In this document: piece after piece, positions 18,098-26,985 of the stretch
How the letters are laid out: each line of letters begins with the position of its first letter
Position numbering within the stretch: position 1 is the first letter of the stretch
Assembly (NCBI RefSeq): GCF_025989185.1
Contig: NZ_JAPDNT010000007.1
Location: 1-64,000 of the forward strand
Origin: Limobrevibacterium gyesilva
Lineage (GTDB): Bacteria; Pseudomonadota; Alphaproteobacteria; Acetobacterales; Acetobacteraceae
Length of the DNA: 64,000 nt
Direction: 5' to 3'
Translations under genes and position numbers: made by a program
The notes under the pieces: model-generated
What the model was told of the DNA's origin: nothing
The model's input: only the letters and a program-made list of their open reading frames with translations
Databases searched by the model: none

Positions 18098-19312
18098 ATG
18101 GAGATTTCCCGCCGTGCTTTGCTGGGTACTGCCGCAGCGGTCGCCACCGTCCCGGTGGCGCGCCGTGCGCGCGCCCAGGCCAACACGATCAAGATCGGCG
18201 TCCTGAACGACCAGTCCGGGCCGTATCGCGACACCGGCGGCCCCACCTCGGTGATCTGCGCGAAGCAGGCTGTCGAGGAGTTCCAGTCGAAGGGCTTCAA
18301 TGTCGAGGTGATTGCCGCCGACCATCAGAACAAGCCCGATCTCGGCGCCTCGATCGCCCGCGAGTGGTACGACCGCGAAGGCGTGGACCTCATCATCGAC
18401 GTGCCGACCTCCTCGGTCGCGCTGGCCATTGCCGGCGTGTCGAAGGAGAAGAACAAGGTCCACATCAACGTGGGCGCTGCCACCTCCGACCTCACCGGCA
18501 AGTCGTGCTCGCCGACGCTCGTCCACTACTGCTACGACACCTACATGCTGGCGAAGTCCACCGGCGGCGCCACCGTGAAGGCGGGCGGCGACAGCTGGTA
18601 CTTCATCACCGCCGACTACGCGTTCGGCCAGCAACTGCAGAAGGACACCACCGCCTTCGTCACCGCAGCCGGCGGCAAGGTGCTGGGCAGCTCGCCCTAT
18701 CCGTTCCCGGGCACTACCGACTTCTCCTCGTTCCTGCTGCAGGCGCAGTCTTCCGGCGCCAAGGTGCTGGGCCTGTGCAACGCCGGCGGCGACACCGTGA
18801 ACAGCATCAAGCAGGCCAAGGAATTCGGCATCAAGATGCGGCTGGCGGCGATGCTGATGTTCGTCACCGACGTCAATGCACTGGGGCTGGACGCGGCACA
18901 GGGCCTGGTGCTGACGGAAAGCTTCTACTGGGACCTGAACGACCGCACCCGCGCCTTCACCAACCGGGTGAAGGCGAAGACGCCGAACAACTGGCCGAAC
19001 ATGATCCACGCCGGCAACTATTCGGGCACCTTGCACTTCCTCAAGGCCGTGGCCGACATGGGCGTGGCCGAGGCAAAGAAGAGCGGCGCCGCCATCGTCG
19101 AGCGCATGAAGAAGATGCCGGTCGACGATGACTGCTTCCAGGGCAGCATCCGCGTGGATGGCCGGGGCATGTTCCCCAGTTACTTGTTCGAGGTGAAGAA
19201 GCCGTCCGAGAGCAAAGGGAAGTGGGACTACTTCAAGACCCTCGTCACCACCCCGGCCGACCAGGCCTGGCGCCCGCTGAACGAGGGCGGCTGCTACTTC
19301 GTCACCGCCTGA
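18098..19312 (+). CDS. Periplasmic substrate-binding protein of the Liv-type ABC importer (second copy)
   Basis: A 404-residue paralogue of the preceding binding protein. MEISRRALLGTAAAVATVPVA is again a twin-arginine-like signal, and the mature protein begins NTIKIGVLNDQSGPYRDTGG. The ATG at 18098 is 7 nt after a CGGAGA ribosome site; a longer in-frame start at 18041 lies inside the previous gene and is rejected. Shared blocks such as FPGTTDFSSFLLQAQSSGAK show recent common origin, while the cleft-side segments differ, so the two may bind related but different ligands for one permease. Confidence 0.92.
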   Translation: MEISRRALLGTAAAVATVPVARRARAQANTIKIGVLNDQSGPYRDTGGPTSVICAKQAVEEFQSKGFNVEVIAADHQNKPDLGASIAREWYDREGVDLIIDVPTSSVALAIAGVSKEKNKVHINVGAATSDLTGKSCSPTLVHYCYDTYMLAKSTGGATVKAGGDSWYFITADYAFGQQLQKDTTAFVTAAGGKVLGSSPYPFPGTTDFSSFLLQAQSSGAKVLGLCNAGGDTVNSIKQAKEFGIKMRLAAMLMFVTDVNALGLDAAQGLVLTESFYWDLNDRTRAFTNRVKAKTPNNWPNMIHAGNYSGTLHFLKAVADMGVAEAKKSGAAIVERMKKMPVDDDCFQGSIRVDGRGMFPSYLFEVKKPSESKGKWDYFKTLVTTPADQAWRPLNEGGCYFVTA

Positions 19313-19343
19313 TCCTCAGCTTCCACGCGCGCCGGCGGCCCCC

Positions 19344-20231
19344 ATGTTCATGATCCTCGGCTATCCCGCCCCGCTGATGTTCGGCCAGCTGCTGCTGGGC
19401 CTGATCAACGGGGCGTTCTACGCGCTGCTCTCGCTTGGCCTTGCCGTGATCTTCGGCATGCTGAACATCGTGAACTTCGCACACGGCGCGTTGTTCATGC
19501 TCGGCGCGTTCGTGGCATGGGGGCTGCTGGAATATCTCGGCATCGGCTACTGGGTGGCACTGTTCCTCGCCCCCCTGATCGTCGGCGTCTTCGGCGTGCT
19601 GACGGAGAAGCTCCTCATCCGCCACCTCTACAAGCTCGACCACCTCTACGGCCTGCTTCTCACCTTCGGGCTGGCGCTGATCATCGAGGGGCTGGCACGC
19701 AACCAGTACGGCAGTTCCGGCATGCCGTACCGCATTCCCGCCGCGCTGCAGGGCGCCACCGATCTCGGCTTCATGTTCCTGCCGAACTACCGCGGCTGGG
19801 TGGTGCTCGCGGCCGCGGTGATGTGCCTCATCACCTGGCTGGTGATCGAGAAGACCTCTGTCGGCGCCACCCTGCGCGCAGCCACCGAGAACGCGCCGCT
19901 GGTCCAGGCCTTCGGCGTGAACGTGCCGCGGCTGATCACGCTGACCTATGCCGGCGGCGTGGCGCTGGCCGCCTTCGCCGGGGTGCTGGCGGCGCCGATC
20001 TACTCGGTGAACCCGAACATGGGGGCGAACTTCATCATCGTGGTGTTCGCCGTGGTGGTGATCGGCGGCATGGGCTCGATCCTGGGCTCGATCGTCACCG
20101 GCTTCGGCCTGGGCATCATCGAAGGGCTCACCAAGGTGTTCTACCCGCAGGCCTCCGCCACGGTGATCTTCCTGGTGATGGTCATCGTGCTGCTGGCGCG
20201 ACCGGCCGGCCTGTTCGGAAAGGCGGCCTGA
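19344..20231 (+). CDS. livH: ABC transporter permease, LivH type
   Basis: A 295-residue inner-membrane permease with about eight hydrophobic segments. It opens FGQLLLGLINGAFYALLSLG and has IFGMLNIVNFAHGALFMLGA, the LivH hallmark. A central cytoplasmic loop ENAPLVQAFGVNVPRL is the likely coupling helix that meets the ATPases. It starts 31 bp after the second binding protein, and its stop is one base from the livM start. Confidence 0.93.
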   Translation: MFMILGYPAPLMFGQLLLGLINGAFYALLSLGLAVIFGMLNIVNFAHGALFMLGAFVAWGLLEYLGIGYWVALFLAPLIVGVFGVLTEKLLIRHLYKLDHLYGLLLTFGLALIIEGLARNQYGSSGMPYRIPAALQGATDLGFMFLPNYRGWVVLAAAVMCLITWLVIEKTSVGATLRAATENAPLVQAFGVNVPRLITLTYAGGVALAAFAGVLAAPIYSVNPNMGANFIIVVFAVVVIGGMGSILGSIVTGFGLGIIEGLTKVFYPQASATVIFLVMVIVLLARPAGLFGKAA

Positions 20232-20232
20232 G

Positions 20233-21165
20233 ATGATGGGATTCTCGCGCGGACAGGCCGTCGCCTTCCTGCTGATGACCGCGCTCGTCGTGGTCGCGCC
20301 GTTCGTCCTCTACCCCGTATTCCTGATGAAGGTGCTGTGCTTCGCGCTGTTCGCCTGCGCCTTCAACCTGCTGGTCGGCTATGTCGGGCTGCTGAGCTTC
20401 GGCCACGCCGCCTATTTCGGCATGGGCAGCTACGTCGCCGGCTATGCCGCCAAGGTCTGGGGCTTCACGCCGGAGCTCGCCATCCTCGCCGGCACCCTCA
20501 CCGGCACCGGGCTGGGGGTCGTGTTCGGCTGGCTGGCGATCCGCCGGCAGGGCATCTATTTCGCCATGATCACGCTGGCGCTGGCGCAGATGAATTACTT
20601 CTTCTGCGTACAGGCGCCGTTCACCGGCGGCGAGGACGGCATCCAGCAGATCCCGCGCGGCCGCCTGTTCGGCGTCATCTCGCTGCAGAACGACATGGCC
20701 ATCTATGCCGTCGTGGCCGTGGTGTTCCTGTTCGGCTTCCTGCTGATCCGCCGCATCGTGCATTCGCCGTTCGGCCAGGTGCTGAAGGCGATCCGCGAGA
20801 ACGAGCCGCGCGCCATCTCGCTCGGCTACCGCACCGACGACTACAAGCTGGTCGCCTTCATCCTCTCCACCGCCATCGCCGGCGCCGCCGGCGCCACGAA
20901 GGCCCTGGTGTTCGGCATCGCCACGCTGACGGACGTGCATTTCGCCATGTCCGGCGAGGTCGTGCTGATGACGCTGCTGGGCGGCCTCGGCACCATCTTC
21001 GGTCCGGTCATGGGCGCGTTCGTGGTGACGGCCATGGAGAACTACCTGGCCCAGTTCGGCGCCTGGGTCACGGTGACCCAGGGCGTGATCTTCGTCGCCT
21101 GCGTGCTGGCGTTCCGGCGCGGCATCATCGGCGAACTCGGCGCCAAGCTGCGGCTGGCGCTGTAG
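20233..21165 (+). CDS. livM: ABC transporter permease, LivM type
   Basis: A 310-residue inner-membrane permease, partner of LivH. FNLLVGYVGLLSFGHAAYFG is the LivM signature, and LKAIRENEPRAISLGYRTDDYK is the coupling loop. An alternative ATG three bases downstream is possible. It is the last gene of the importer cluster. The length is at the short end for LivM, without the extra N-terminal helices found in enteric LivM or a fused ATPase. Confidence 0.93.
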   Translation: MMGFSRGQAVAFLLMTALVVVAPFVLYPVFLMKVLCFALFACAFNLLVGYVGLLSFGHAAYFGMGSYVAGYAAKVWGFTPELAILAGTLTGTGLGVVFGWLAIRRQGIYFAMITLALAQMNYFFCVQAPFTGGEDGIQQIPRGRLFGVISLQNDMAIYAVVAVVFLFGFLLIRRIVHSPFGQVLKAIRENEPRAISLGYRTDDYKLVAFILSTAIAGAAGATKALVFGIATLTDVHFAMSGEVVLMTLLGGLGTIFGPVMGAFVVTAMENYLAQFGAWVTVTQGVIFVACVLAFRRGIIGELGAKLRLAL

Positions 21166-21167
21166 CC

Positions 21168-21196
21168 GGAGGGGGGCCGGGCGTCCCTGGCCCTCC
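21168..21196. terminator. Hairpin between convergent livM and esterase genes
   Basis: A GC-rich inverted repeat (GGAGGG...GGCCGGG with CCCTGGCCCTCC, a few unpaired bases) lies in the 36-bp gap between two convergent stops. The tail is pyrimidine-rich on both sides. It is a plausible bidirectional terminator but not a textbook one. Confidence 0.4.
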
Positions 21197-21201
21197 TTCC
21201 C

Positions 21202-22143
21202 CTACCGCATCACCCCTCGCAGCCACGCGGACGCATCGGCGACGGCGTCGCGCGCCTTCGCGACCGCCTGCGTCAGCCGCACGAAGCCGTGCAGCACGCC
21301 CGGATAGGTCTGCAGCGTCACGTCCACGCCGGCCGCGCGCATCTTCTCCGCCATCCGCTCGCCGTCCGAGCGCAGCACGTCCAGCTCGGCGAGCTGGATC
21401 AGGGTCGGCGGCAGCCCCGTCGGGTCCGCGCGCAGCGGTGCGGCCAGCGGGTTCATCCGGTCCACGGGATCGCGCACATACAGGTCCCAATAGGCTTGCA
21501 TGGACGCGGTGGTCAGCCCGTGGCCCTCGGCGAATTCCACATAGCTGGGCGACTCGAAATCCGCGTCGGTGACGGGATAGGGGGTCAGGATGCCCCGCAG
21601 CGCCGGCCCACCGGTGTCGCGCAGCCGCAGGGCGGTGGTCAGCGCCAGGTTGCCGCCGGCGGAATCTCCGCCCAGCACGATGCGGCTGGCATCCAGGCCC
21701 CACTCCATCCCCGCCAACGCGCTCACCACCTCGGCGCATTCCAGCACCGCCTGCGGGAAGCGGGCTTCCGGCGCCAGCGCGTAATCGACGCTCACGCTCG
21801 CCACATCCGCCGCGGCGGCGTATTCGCGCACCAGCCGGTCGTGCGTGTCGATCGACTGGAACACCCAGCCGCCGCCATGGAACCACACCAGCACCGGCAG
21901 CCTGGCATCGGTGCGCGGGCGGTGTACCCGGCACTGCACCCGGCGGCCGCGCGCCAGCACCCAGTGCTCGGTGGTTTCGGCCATCGCCGGACCGCCCTGG
22001 CCCCACATCATCGCGAGCCGCTCGTTGATCGCCCGGCTCGGCCCGAACGGCTCGGTCATCAGCACCGGCGGCAGCCTGGCCGCGGCGTCGTCCATGGCCT
22101 GGCGGGCCGCCCGCATTTCCGGGTCCCATCGGTCGTGGCGCAT
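21202..22143 (-). CDS. Alpha/beta hydrolase, HSL-family carboxylesterase
   Basis: A 313-residue esterase of the hormone-sensitive-lipase family. The oxyanion motif is FHGGGWVFQSIDTHD, the nucleophile elbow GGDSAGGN, the acid lies near LAELDVLRSDGE, and the His is in GVLHGFVRL. The start ATG at 22143 follows a run of six Gs; upstream in-frame ATGs at 22155 and 22167 would add four to eight residues. It should hydrolyse short-chain acyl esters in the cytoplasm. It diverges from the Pat-like gene and converges with livM. Confidence 0.9.
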   Translation of the reverse strand: MRHDRWDPEMRAARQAMDDAAARLPPVLMTEPFGPSRAINERLAMMWGQGGPAMAETTEHWVLARGRRVQCRVHRPRTDARLPVLVWFHGGGWVFQSIDTHDRLVREYAAAADVASVSVDYALAPEARFPQAVLECAEVVSALAGMEWGLDASRIVLGGDSAGGNLALTTALRLRDTGGPALRGILTPYPVTDADFESPSYVEFAEGHGLTTASMQAYWDLYVRDPVDRMNPLAAPLRADPTGLPPTLIQLAELDVLRSDGERMAEKMRAAGVDVTLQTYPGVLHGFVRLTQAVAKARDAVADASAWLRGVMR

Positions 22144-22233
22144 GCATCCCCCCATTTGAAGTGACATTCCGGCATACTGGCCTCCCATGACGCTTCGGGG
22201 AACACGCTTGCCCCGGAGCCGCGCGTTTCGTGT

Positions 22234-24921
22234 ATGCTGCATTGCACAATGACCATGATATCCCGCCCGGGCTCCGGCCGGTTCCGGCCCGAGGCCCTGT
22301 TTCGCCCCAGCTCCATCGCCGTGATCGGCGCGGATACGGCCGACGGCGTCCAGGTGATGGGCAACCTGCTGGCGGGTGGCTTCGGCGGCGCCATCCTGCC
22401 GGTCGGCCCGGGGTTGTCGGCGGTCTCCGGCGTGCTGGCCTATCCCGACATCGCCTCGTTGCCCGTGGTGCCGGATCTGGCGGTGGTCTGCTCCCCCGCC
22501 GAGCAGGTTCCCGCGGCCTTCGCGGAGCTTGGCCGGCGCGGGACCCATGCCGCGGTCGTCACCGGCATGGCCGGCGGCCTGCGCGCGCTCGCGAGCAGCA
22601 GCGGCGTGCGGTCCCTGGGCCCGGGCTCGTTCGGCATCTCCGTCCCGTCGCTGGGGCTGAACGCCACCCGTTCGCATCTGCTCGCCCGTCCCGGCCGGAT
22701 CGCGCTGGTCTCGCAATCGGCCGCCCTGTGCCGGGCGGTGCTGGACTGGGCCGAGCCGAACGGCGTCGGCTTCAGCCATATCGTCGGCATCGGCGGCAAC
22801 GACGATATCGGCTTCAGCCTGGTCCTGGACTGGCTCAGCCGCGATCCCGGCACCGGCGCCATCCTGCTCGACATCCGCCGCATCAAGGACCGCCGCATGT
22901 TCCTCTCCGCGGCCCGCGCGGCGGCACGGCTGCGCCCGATGGTGGCGATCCGCGCCGGCGGCCGGCTGCTGGACCCCAGCGGCGACGCCGACGCCACCTT
23001 CGTCGCCGCCCTGCGCCGCTGCGGCGTGCTGAGCGTGTCGACGCTGGAAGACCTACTGGCCGCGGCCGAAACCCTCACCCGCGCGCGCCCGGCCCGCGGC
23101 GAGGCGCTCGCCATCGTCACCAACGCCATCGGCCCCGCCCAGCTGGCCGCCGACACGGCGCTGCGCGACGGCCTGCACCTGGCGCAACTGACCCCGGAGA
23201 CCAAAGGGGTCATCGGCCTCGCCCTGCCGAACGCCTTCGGGCCGCGTTCCGATCGGGCCGGCACAGTGCCCCAGCCGACAGTGGGCGACATCGTCTATGT
23301 CGGCCCGGATAACCCGATCCGCCTGGCCGAGGCCGCGTCCCTGCTGGCCGGTGCCGAGGAGGTCGGCGGCGTGCTGATCGTCCACGCCCCCACGGGCGAG
23401 GCCGATGCTGCCGGCATGCAGGCCATCGCCGCGGCGTCCGGCGCCATCAAGGTCCCGTTGCTGGTGTGCGCCATGGGCGAGACCACCGGGGCCGCGCATC
23501 GCCGCCAGCTCGCCGAAGCCGGCGTGCCCGCGTTCTCGGCGCCTGAGCAGTCCGTGCGGGGCTTCCTGCATCTGGTGCAGAACCGCCGCAACCGCGCCGC
23601 CGCCCGCGAGCTGCCGCCCAGCACGGTGCTCACTTTGGCGCCCGACCGCGCGCAGGTGCAGCATTTGTTCCGCCGCGCCCGCGGCCGCGCCGCCGCCAAG
23701 GGCCACGCCGCGCTGGCCCAGGACGAGGCGATGGCGGTGCTGGCCGCCTACGGCGTGCCGACGGCGCCGGCGCGCGTCGCCATGAACGCAGCGGACGCGG
23801 CCGTCGCGGCGGCGTTGCTGGGCTTTCCGGTGGTGCTGAAGCGTCGCCGCACGGACCGTCTTGAACCCGGCGCGCGCAGCGGTCTCGCGCTGGACCTGCG
23901 CGACGCCGATCAGGTCCGTGCCGCCGCCCACATGCTGGAGCGGCGGTCCGGTCCGGACGGCGCGCCGCCTGGCTTCCTGGTGCAGCGCCAGGTCGGCCGG
24001 GCCCGCGAGCTGCTGGTGCGCGTGCGCGAGGACGCGGTCTTCGGCCCCACCATCGCCTTCGGCCAGGGCGGCACCGCCGCCGACATCCTGTACGACGTCG
24101 CCGTCGACCTGCCGCCGCTGAACCTCACGCTTGCCCGCGCCCTGATCTCGCGCACCCGCGTCGCCGCCACGCTGGGTCCGCTGCCCGACCAGCCCGCCGC
24201 GAATGCGGATATGGTCGCCGACACGCTGGTGCGGGTCAGTCAGCTCATGGTCGATTTCCCGGAGATCGCCGAGCTCGACGTCAATCCCCTGTTCGCCGAT
24301 GCCGATGGCGTGCTGGTGGCCGACGCCTGGATCCGCCTGCGCCCGCCGGGCGAGGCCGGGCGGCTGGCCATCTCGCCGTATCCCGCCGAGCTCGCCGGCG
24401 CCTTCGTCGCCAACGGCCAGACCCTTGTCATCCGCCCGATCCGCCCCGAGGACGCGACCGCGCATGTCGCCTTGTTCCAGCGCCTGTCGCCCGAGGACAT
24501 CCGCTACCGCTTCTTCTCCGCCATGCGCGAGCTGTCGGCGGAGCAGATCACCCGCCTGACCCAGGTGGACTACGAGCGGGAGATGGCGTTCGTCGCGGTG
24601 CGCGAAAGCGCCGGCGAGACGGTCGGCGTCGCCCGCCTGGTCTGCGAACCCGGCACCGGCGAAGGCGAATTCGCGGTTGTGGTGCAGCCGGACATGAAGG
24701 GGCGTGGTCTCGCCCGCCACCTGATGCAGCGGCTGATCGCGTGGGGCCGTTCCCAGGGGCTCACCGCCATCGTCGGCCACGTGCTGGCCGACAACCAGCC
24801 GATGCTGGGCTTCGTGCGCCGCCTCGGCTTCACCCTCCGCCGGCTGCCGGCGGAGGGTGACATATTCGAGGCCCGGCTGCCGCTGAGCAGGGAGGCGGCG
24901 ACCCCGGGCACCGCGGCGTAG
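22234..24921 (+). CDS. Acyl-CoA synthetase (NDP-forming)-like / GNAT acetyltransferase fusion, Pat family
   Basis: 895 residues from ATG 22234; starts at 22249 or 22255 are equally possible. Residues about 20-480 resemble the CoA-binding and ligase domains of NDP-forming acyl-CoA synthetases (LFRPSSIAVIGAD, then SQSAALCRAVLDWAEPNGVG). About 500-710 is an ATP-grasp-like domain, and about 725-885 a GNAT domain with VQPDMKGRGLARHLMQ for acetyl-CoA binding. The phosphohistidine loop (SHTG type) is replaced by a shorter LDPSGDADATF, and the ATP-grasp HKSD segment by EPGARSG. So the synthetase half looks dead while the GNAT half looks intact. This matches protein lysine acetyltransferases of the Pat/PatZ type that control acetyl-CoA synthetase. 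The role is inferred. Confidence 0.87.
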   Translation: MLHCTMTMISRPGSGRFRPEALFRPSSIAVIGADTADGVQVMGNLLAGGFGGAILPVGPGLSAVSGVLAYPDIASLPVVPDLAVVCSPAEQVPAAFAELGRRGTHAAVVTGMAGGLRALASSSGVRSLGPGSFGISVPSLGLNATRSHLLARPGRIALVSQSAALCRAVLDWAEPNGVGFSHIVGIGGNDDIGFSLVLDWLSRDPGTGAILLDIRRIKDRRMFLSAARAAARLRPMVAIRAGGRLLDPSGDADATFVAALRRCGVLSVSTLEDLLAAAETLTRARPARGEALAIVTNAIGPAQLAADTALRDGLHLAQLTPETKGVIGLALPNAFGPRSDRAGTVPQPTVGDIVYVGPDNPIRLAEAASLLAGAEEVGGVLIVHAPTGEADAAGMQAIAAASGAIKVPLLVCAMGETTGAAHRRQLAEAGVPAFSAPEQSVRGFLHLVQNRRNRAAARELPPSTVLTLAPDRAQVQHLFRRARGRAAAKGHAALAQDEAMAVLAAYGVPTAPARVAMNAADAAVAAALLGFPVVLKRRRTDRLEPGARSGLALDLRDADQVRAAAHMLERRSGPDGAPPGFLVQRQVGRARELLVRVREDAVFGPTIAFGQGGTAADILYDVAVDLPPLNLTLARALISRTRVAATLGPLPDQPAANADMVADTLVRVSQLMVDFPEIAELDVNPLFADADGVLVADAWIRLRPPGEAGRLAISPYPAELAGAFVANGQTLVIRPIRPEDATAHVALFQRLSPEDIRYRFFSAMRELSAEQITRLTQVDYEREMAFVAVRESAGETVGVARLVCEPGTGEGEFAVVVQPDMKGRGLARHLMQRLIAWGRSQGLTAIVGHVLADNQPMLGFVRRLGFTLRRLPAEGDIFEARLPLSREAATPGTAA

Positions 24922-24965
24922 CCGGGTCGCGGCCCGCCGGCGATCCCTGGCCGGCCTGTCGTTCC

Positions 24966-25532
24966 CTACGCCCCCGCCGCCAGGCGCCGGGTCCAGTCGC
25001 GCAGGCCGGTGATCAGCTGGCCGATGAGGCCGCGGGCCGTGTCGTCGGTCAGGTTGCCGTCCTTGTCGAATTTCTGGCTGGCGTTGGCGACGAAGATCTC
25101 CGGCCGGTTCAGCACGTGCATGTTCAGCCCCGTGGCGATCTGGCGGAAATGGTACTGGGCGCGGGCGGTCCCCAGCCCGCCGCCGGTGCCCAGCAGCGCC
25201 ACCGGCTTGCCGGCCCAGGCGCTCTGGCCGGAGGGGCGGGAGCCCCAGTCCAGCACGTTCTTCAGCACGCCCGGCAGCGAGTAGTTGTATTCCGGCACCG
25301 CGAAGAGCAGCGCGTCCGCCTTGCCGATGCGTGCCTTCAGGCGCGCGGCCGGGGCCGGGTAGGCGGCGGCCTCGACGTCGCCGTTGTAGAGCGGGATGTC
25401 GCTGTAGTCGCAGATCTCGATGGCGACGTCGTCGGGTGCCATGGCCTGGGCCGTGCGCAGCAGCGCGGTGTTGAACGAGCCCCGGCGCAGGCTGCCGGAG
25501 ATGGCGAGGATATCGAGCTTCGAGTCGGTCAT
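24966..25532 (-). CDS. NADPH-dependent FMN reductase family protein
   Basis: A 188-residue flavodoxin-fold enzyme. The phosphate-binding loop ISGSLRRGSFNTALLR lies at the N-terminus and the VPEYNYSLPGVLKNVLDW segment at about 75-95 contacts the flavin ring, both standard for the family. It probably reduces FMN, quinones or azo/chromate compounds using NAD(P)H. It lies divergently from the EamA transporter with a 69-bp gap. No operon partner is present. Confidence 0.9.
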   Translation of the reverse strand: MTDSKLDILAISGSLRRGSFNTALLRTAQAMAPDDVAIEICDYSDIPLYNGDVEAAAYPAPAARLKARIGKADALLFAVPEYNYSLPGVLKNVLDWGSRPSGQSAWAGKPVALLGTGGGLGTARAQYHFRQIATGLNMHVLNRPEIFVANASQKFDKDGNLTDDTARGLIGQLITGLRDWTRRLAAGA

Positions 25533-25601
25533 TCCAGGTGCATTCCCGTTCTTGCCGCCGGAAGGCTAGGACGGCACGCGGGAGCCGCCTAGTGTGGGAG
25601 C

Positions 25602-26525
25602 ATGGAGACGCCCGCAATCGCCGCCCCGGCGCACATCGTTGCCAGCGCCGCGCGGCGGCGCGCGATCCTGTGCGTGCTCGGCGCGTCCGCCTGCTTCGCG
25701 GTGGCGGCCGCCTTCGTGAAGGCGGTGGCGGGCGCGTTTCCGACCTTCGAGATCGTGGCCTTCCGCAGCGGGCTCGCGACACTGGCGACGCTGCCGCTGC
25801 TATGGCGGATCGGCGGCCTGCGCGCCCTGCGCACCCGCCGGCCCTGGAGCCATGTCTGGCGCATGATCTGGGGGTTCACCGGCATGGCGACCTCGTTCTA
25901 CGGCTACGCGACGCTGCCGCTGGCCACCAACACCGCGCTCGGCTTCGCCATGCCGCTGGTGCTGACGGTCCTGTCCGTGCCCTTGCTGGGCGAGCGGGTG
26001 GGCTGGCGCCGATACACCGCGGTGCTGGTCGGACTCGTGGGCGTGCTGGTCGTGGTGCGGCCCTGGGGCGGCGCGGCAGACGCGCTGCCGCTGGTGCCGG
26101 CGGCGGTGGTGCTGTTCGGCGTGGTGGCGTGGGCGCTGGCGATGATCAGCATCCGCAAGATGGGCGAAGCCGGCGAGAGCAACGTCGTGATCGTGCTGTG
26201 GTTTTCCATCGGCAGCACGGTGATGGCGGCGGTGCTGACGGTGCCGGTGTGGGTGACGCCCGATCCCCTGCAGCTGGCCGCGCTGTGCGCGGTCGGCGTC
26301 ATCTCCGCGCTGGCGCAGATGCTGATGACCGAGGGCTACCGCGCCGGCGAGACCACGCTGGTGGCCCCGTTCGAGTATGGCGCGATCATCTACACGACGA
26401 CGCTGGGCCTGGTGATCTGGGGCGAGGTGCCTGACGGCTGGAGCCTTCTGGGCATCGCCATCATCATCGGCTCCGGCCTGTATATCTGGCGGCGCGAGGC
26501 GGTGCTGGGCGTGCGCCGGAGTTGA
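25602..26525 (+). CDS. DMT-superfamily transporter (EamA domains)
   Basis: A 307-residue inner-membrane protein with about ten helices formed by two EamA repeats (first from ILCVLGASACFAVAAAFVKA, second from VVLFGVVAWALAMISIRK). The SVPLLGERVGWRRYTAVLVG block between helices is typical. Such proteins export metabolites or amino acids; no substrate is evident. GGGAG sits four nt before the ATG. Confidence 0.9.
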   Translation: METPAIAAPAHIVASAARRRAILCVLGASACFAVAAAFVKAVAGAFPTFEIVAFRSGLATLATLPLLWRIGGLRALRTRRPWSHVWRMIWGFTGMATSFYGYATLPLATNTALGFAMPLVLTVLSVPLLGERVGWRRYTAVLVGLVGVLVVVRPWGGAADALPLVPAAVVLFGVVAWALAMISIRKMGEAGESNVVIVLWFSIGSTVMAAVLTVPVWVTPDPLQLAALCAVGVISALAQMLMTEGYRAGETTLVAPFEYGAIIYTTTLGLVIWGEVPDGWSLLGIAIIIGSGLYIWRREAVLGVRRS

Positions 26526-26535
26526 GGCGGCGGCC

Positions 26536-26985
26536 TCAGCGGAACGCCGCCACCACCACCGTCAGCAGCCCCAGCACCAGGTTCACCTGGATCAACTGGC
26601 GGATGCGGTCCACCAGGGGCGCGGCGGCGGCCCGGTCGCCGGCGTCCAGCGCCGCGCGCAGCCCGCGCCAGGGCCCGAAGAAGATCGCCAGGAACAGGCC
26701 GGCCATGATCAGCCCGGTGAGGTGCATCACGTTCACCGCCCAGTTCACGCCGCCGAAACCGCCATACAGCAGGAACAGCATGGCGTAGCCGGTCAGCAGC
26801 ATCACCGGCATGGCGTGCCAGATGATGCGGAAGAAGCGCCTGAACACCTGCCCGTGCAAGGCCAGGCGCTGCGGCGGCTCCAGCACCGCCAGGCTGGGCC
26901 GCAGCACCAGCAGCGCGAACCCCATACCGCCCACCCACACCACCGCGCCCAGCAGATGCAGGGCCAGAAGCACGCTGCCGATCAT
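26536..26985 (-). CDS. Small integral membrane protein, CopD-like
   Basis: A 149-residue protein with four predicted membrane helices: LLALHLLGAVVWVGGMGFALLVL, then IIWHAMPVMLLTGYAMLFLLY, VMHLTGLIMAGLFLAIFFGP, and VNLVLGLLTVVVAAFR. Conserved His residues in helices 1-3 are like those of the CopD domain, which is linked to copper or haem-related functions. Its ATG overlaps the ParA-like stop by 4 bp (ATGA), so the two are cotranslated. Function is unknown. Confidence 0.75.
   Translation of the reverse strand: MIGSVLLALHLLGAVVWVGGMGFALLVLRPSLAVLEPPQRLALHGQVFRRFFRIIWHAMPVMLLTGYAMLFLLYGGFGGVNWAVNVMHLTGLIMAGLFLAIFFGPWRGLRAALDAGDRAAAAPLVDRIRQLIQVNLVLGLLTVVVAAFR

Noticed and set aside
23053-25782. 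A 909-codon minus-strand open frame through the Pat-like gene and FMN reductase
   Set aside because: Its composition is shadow-like and it runs through the FMN reductase gene in another frame.
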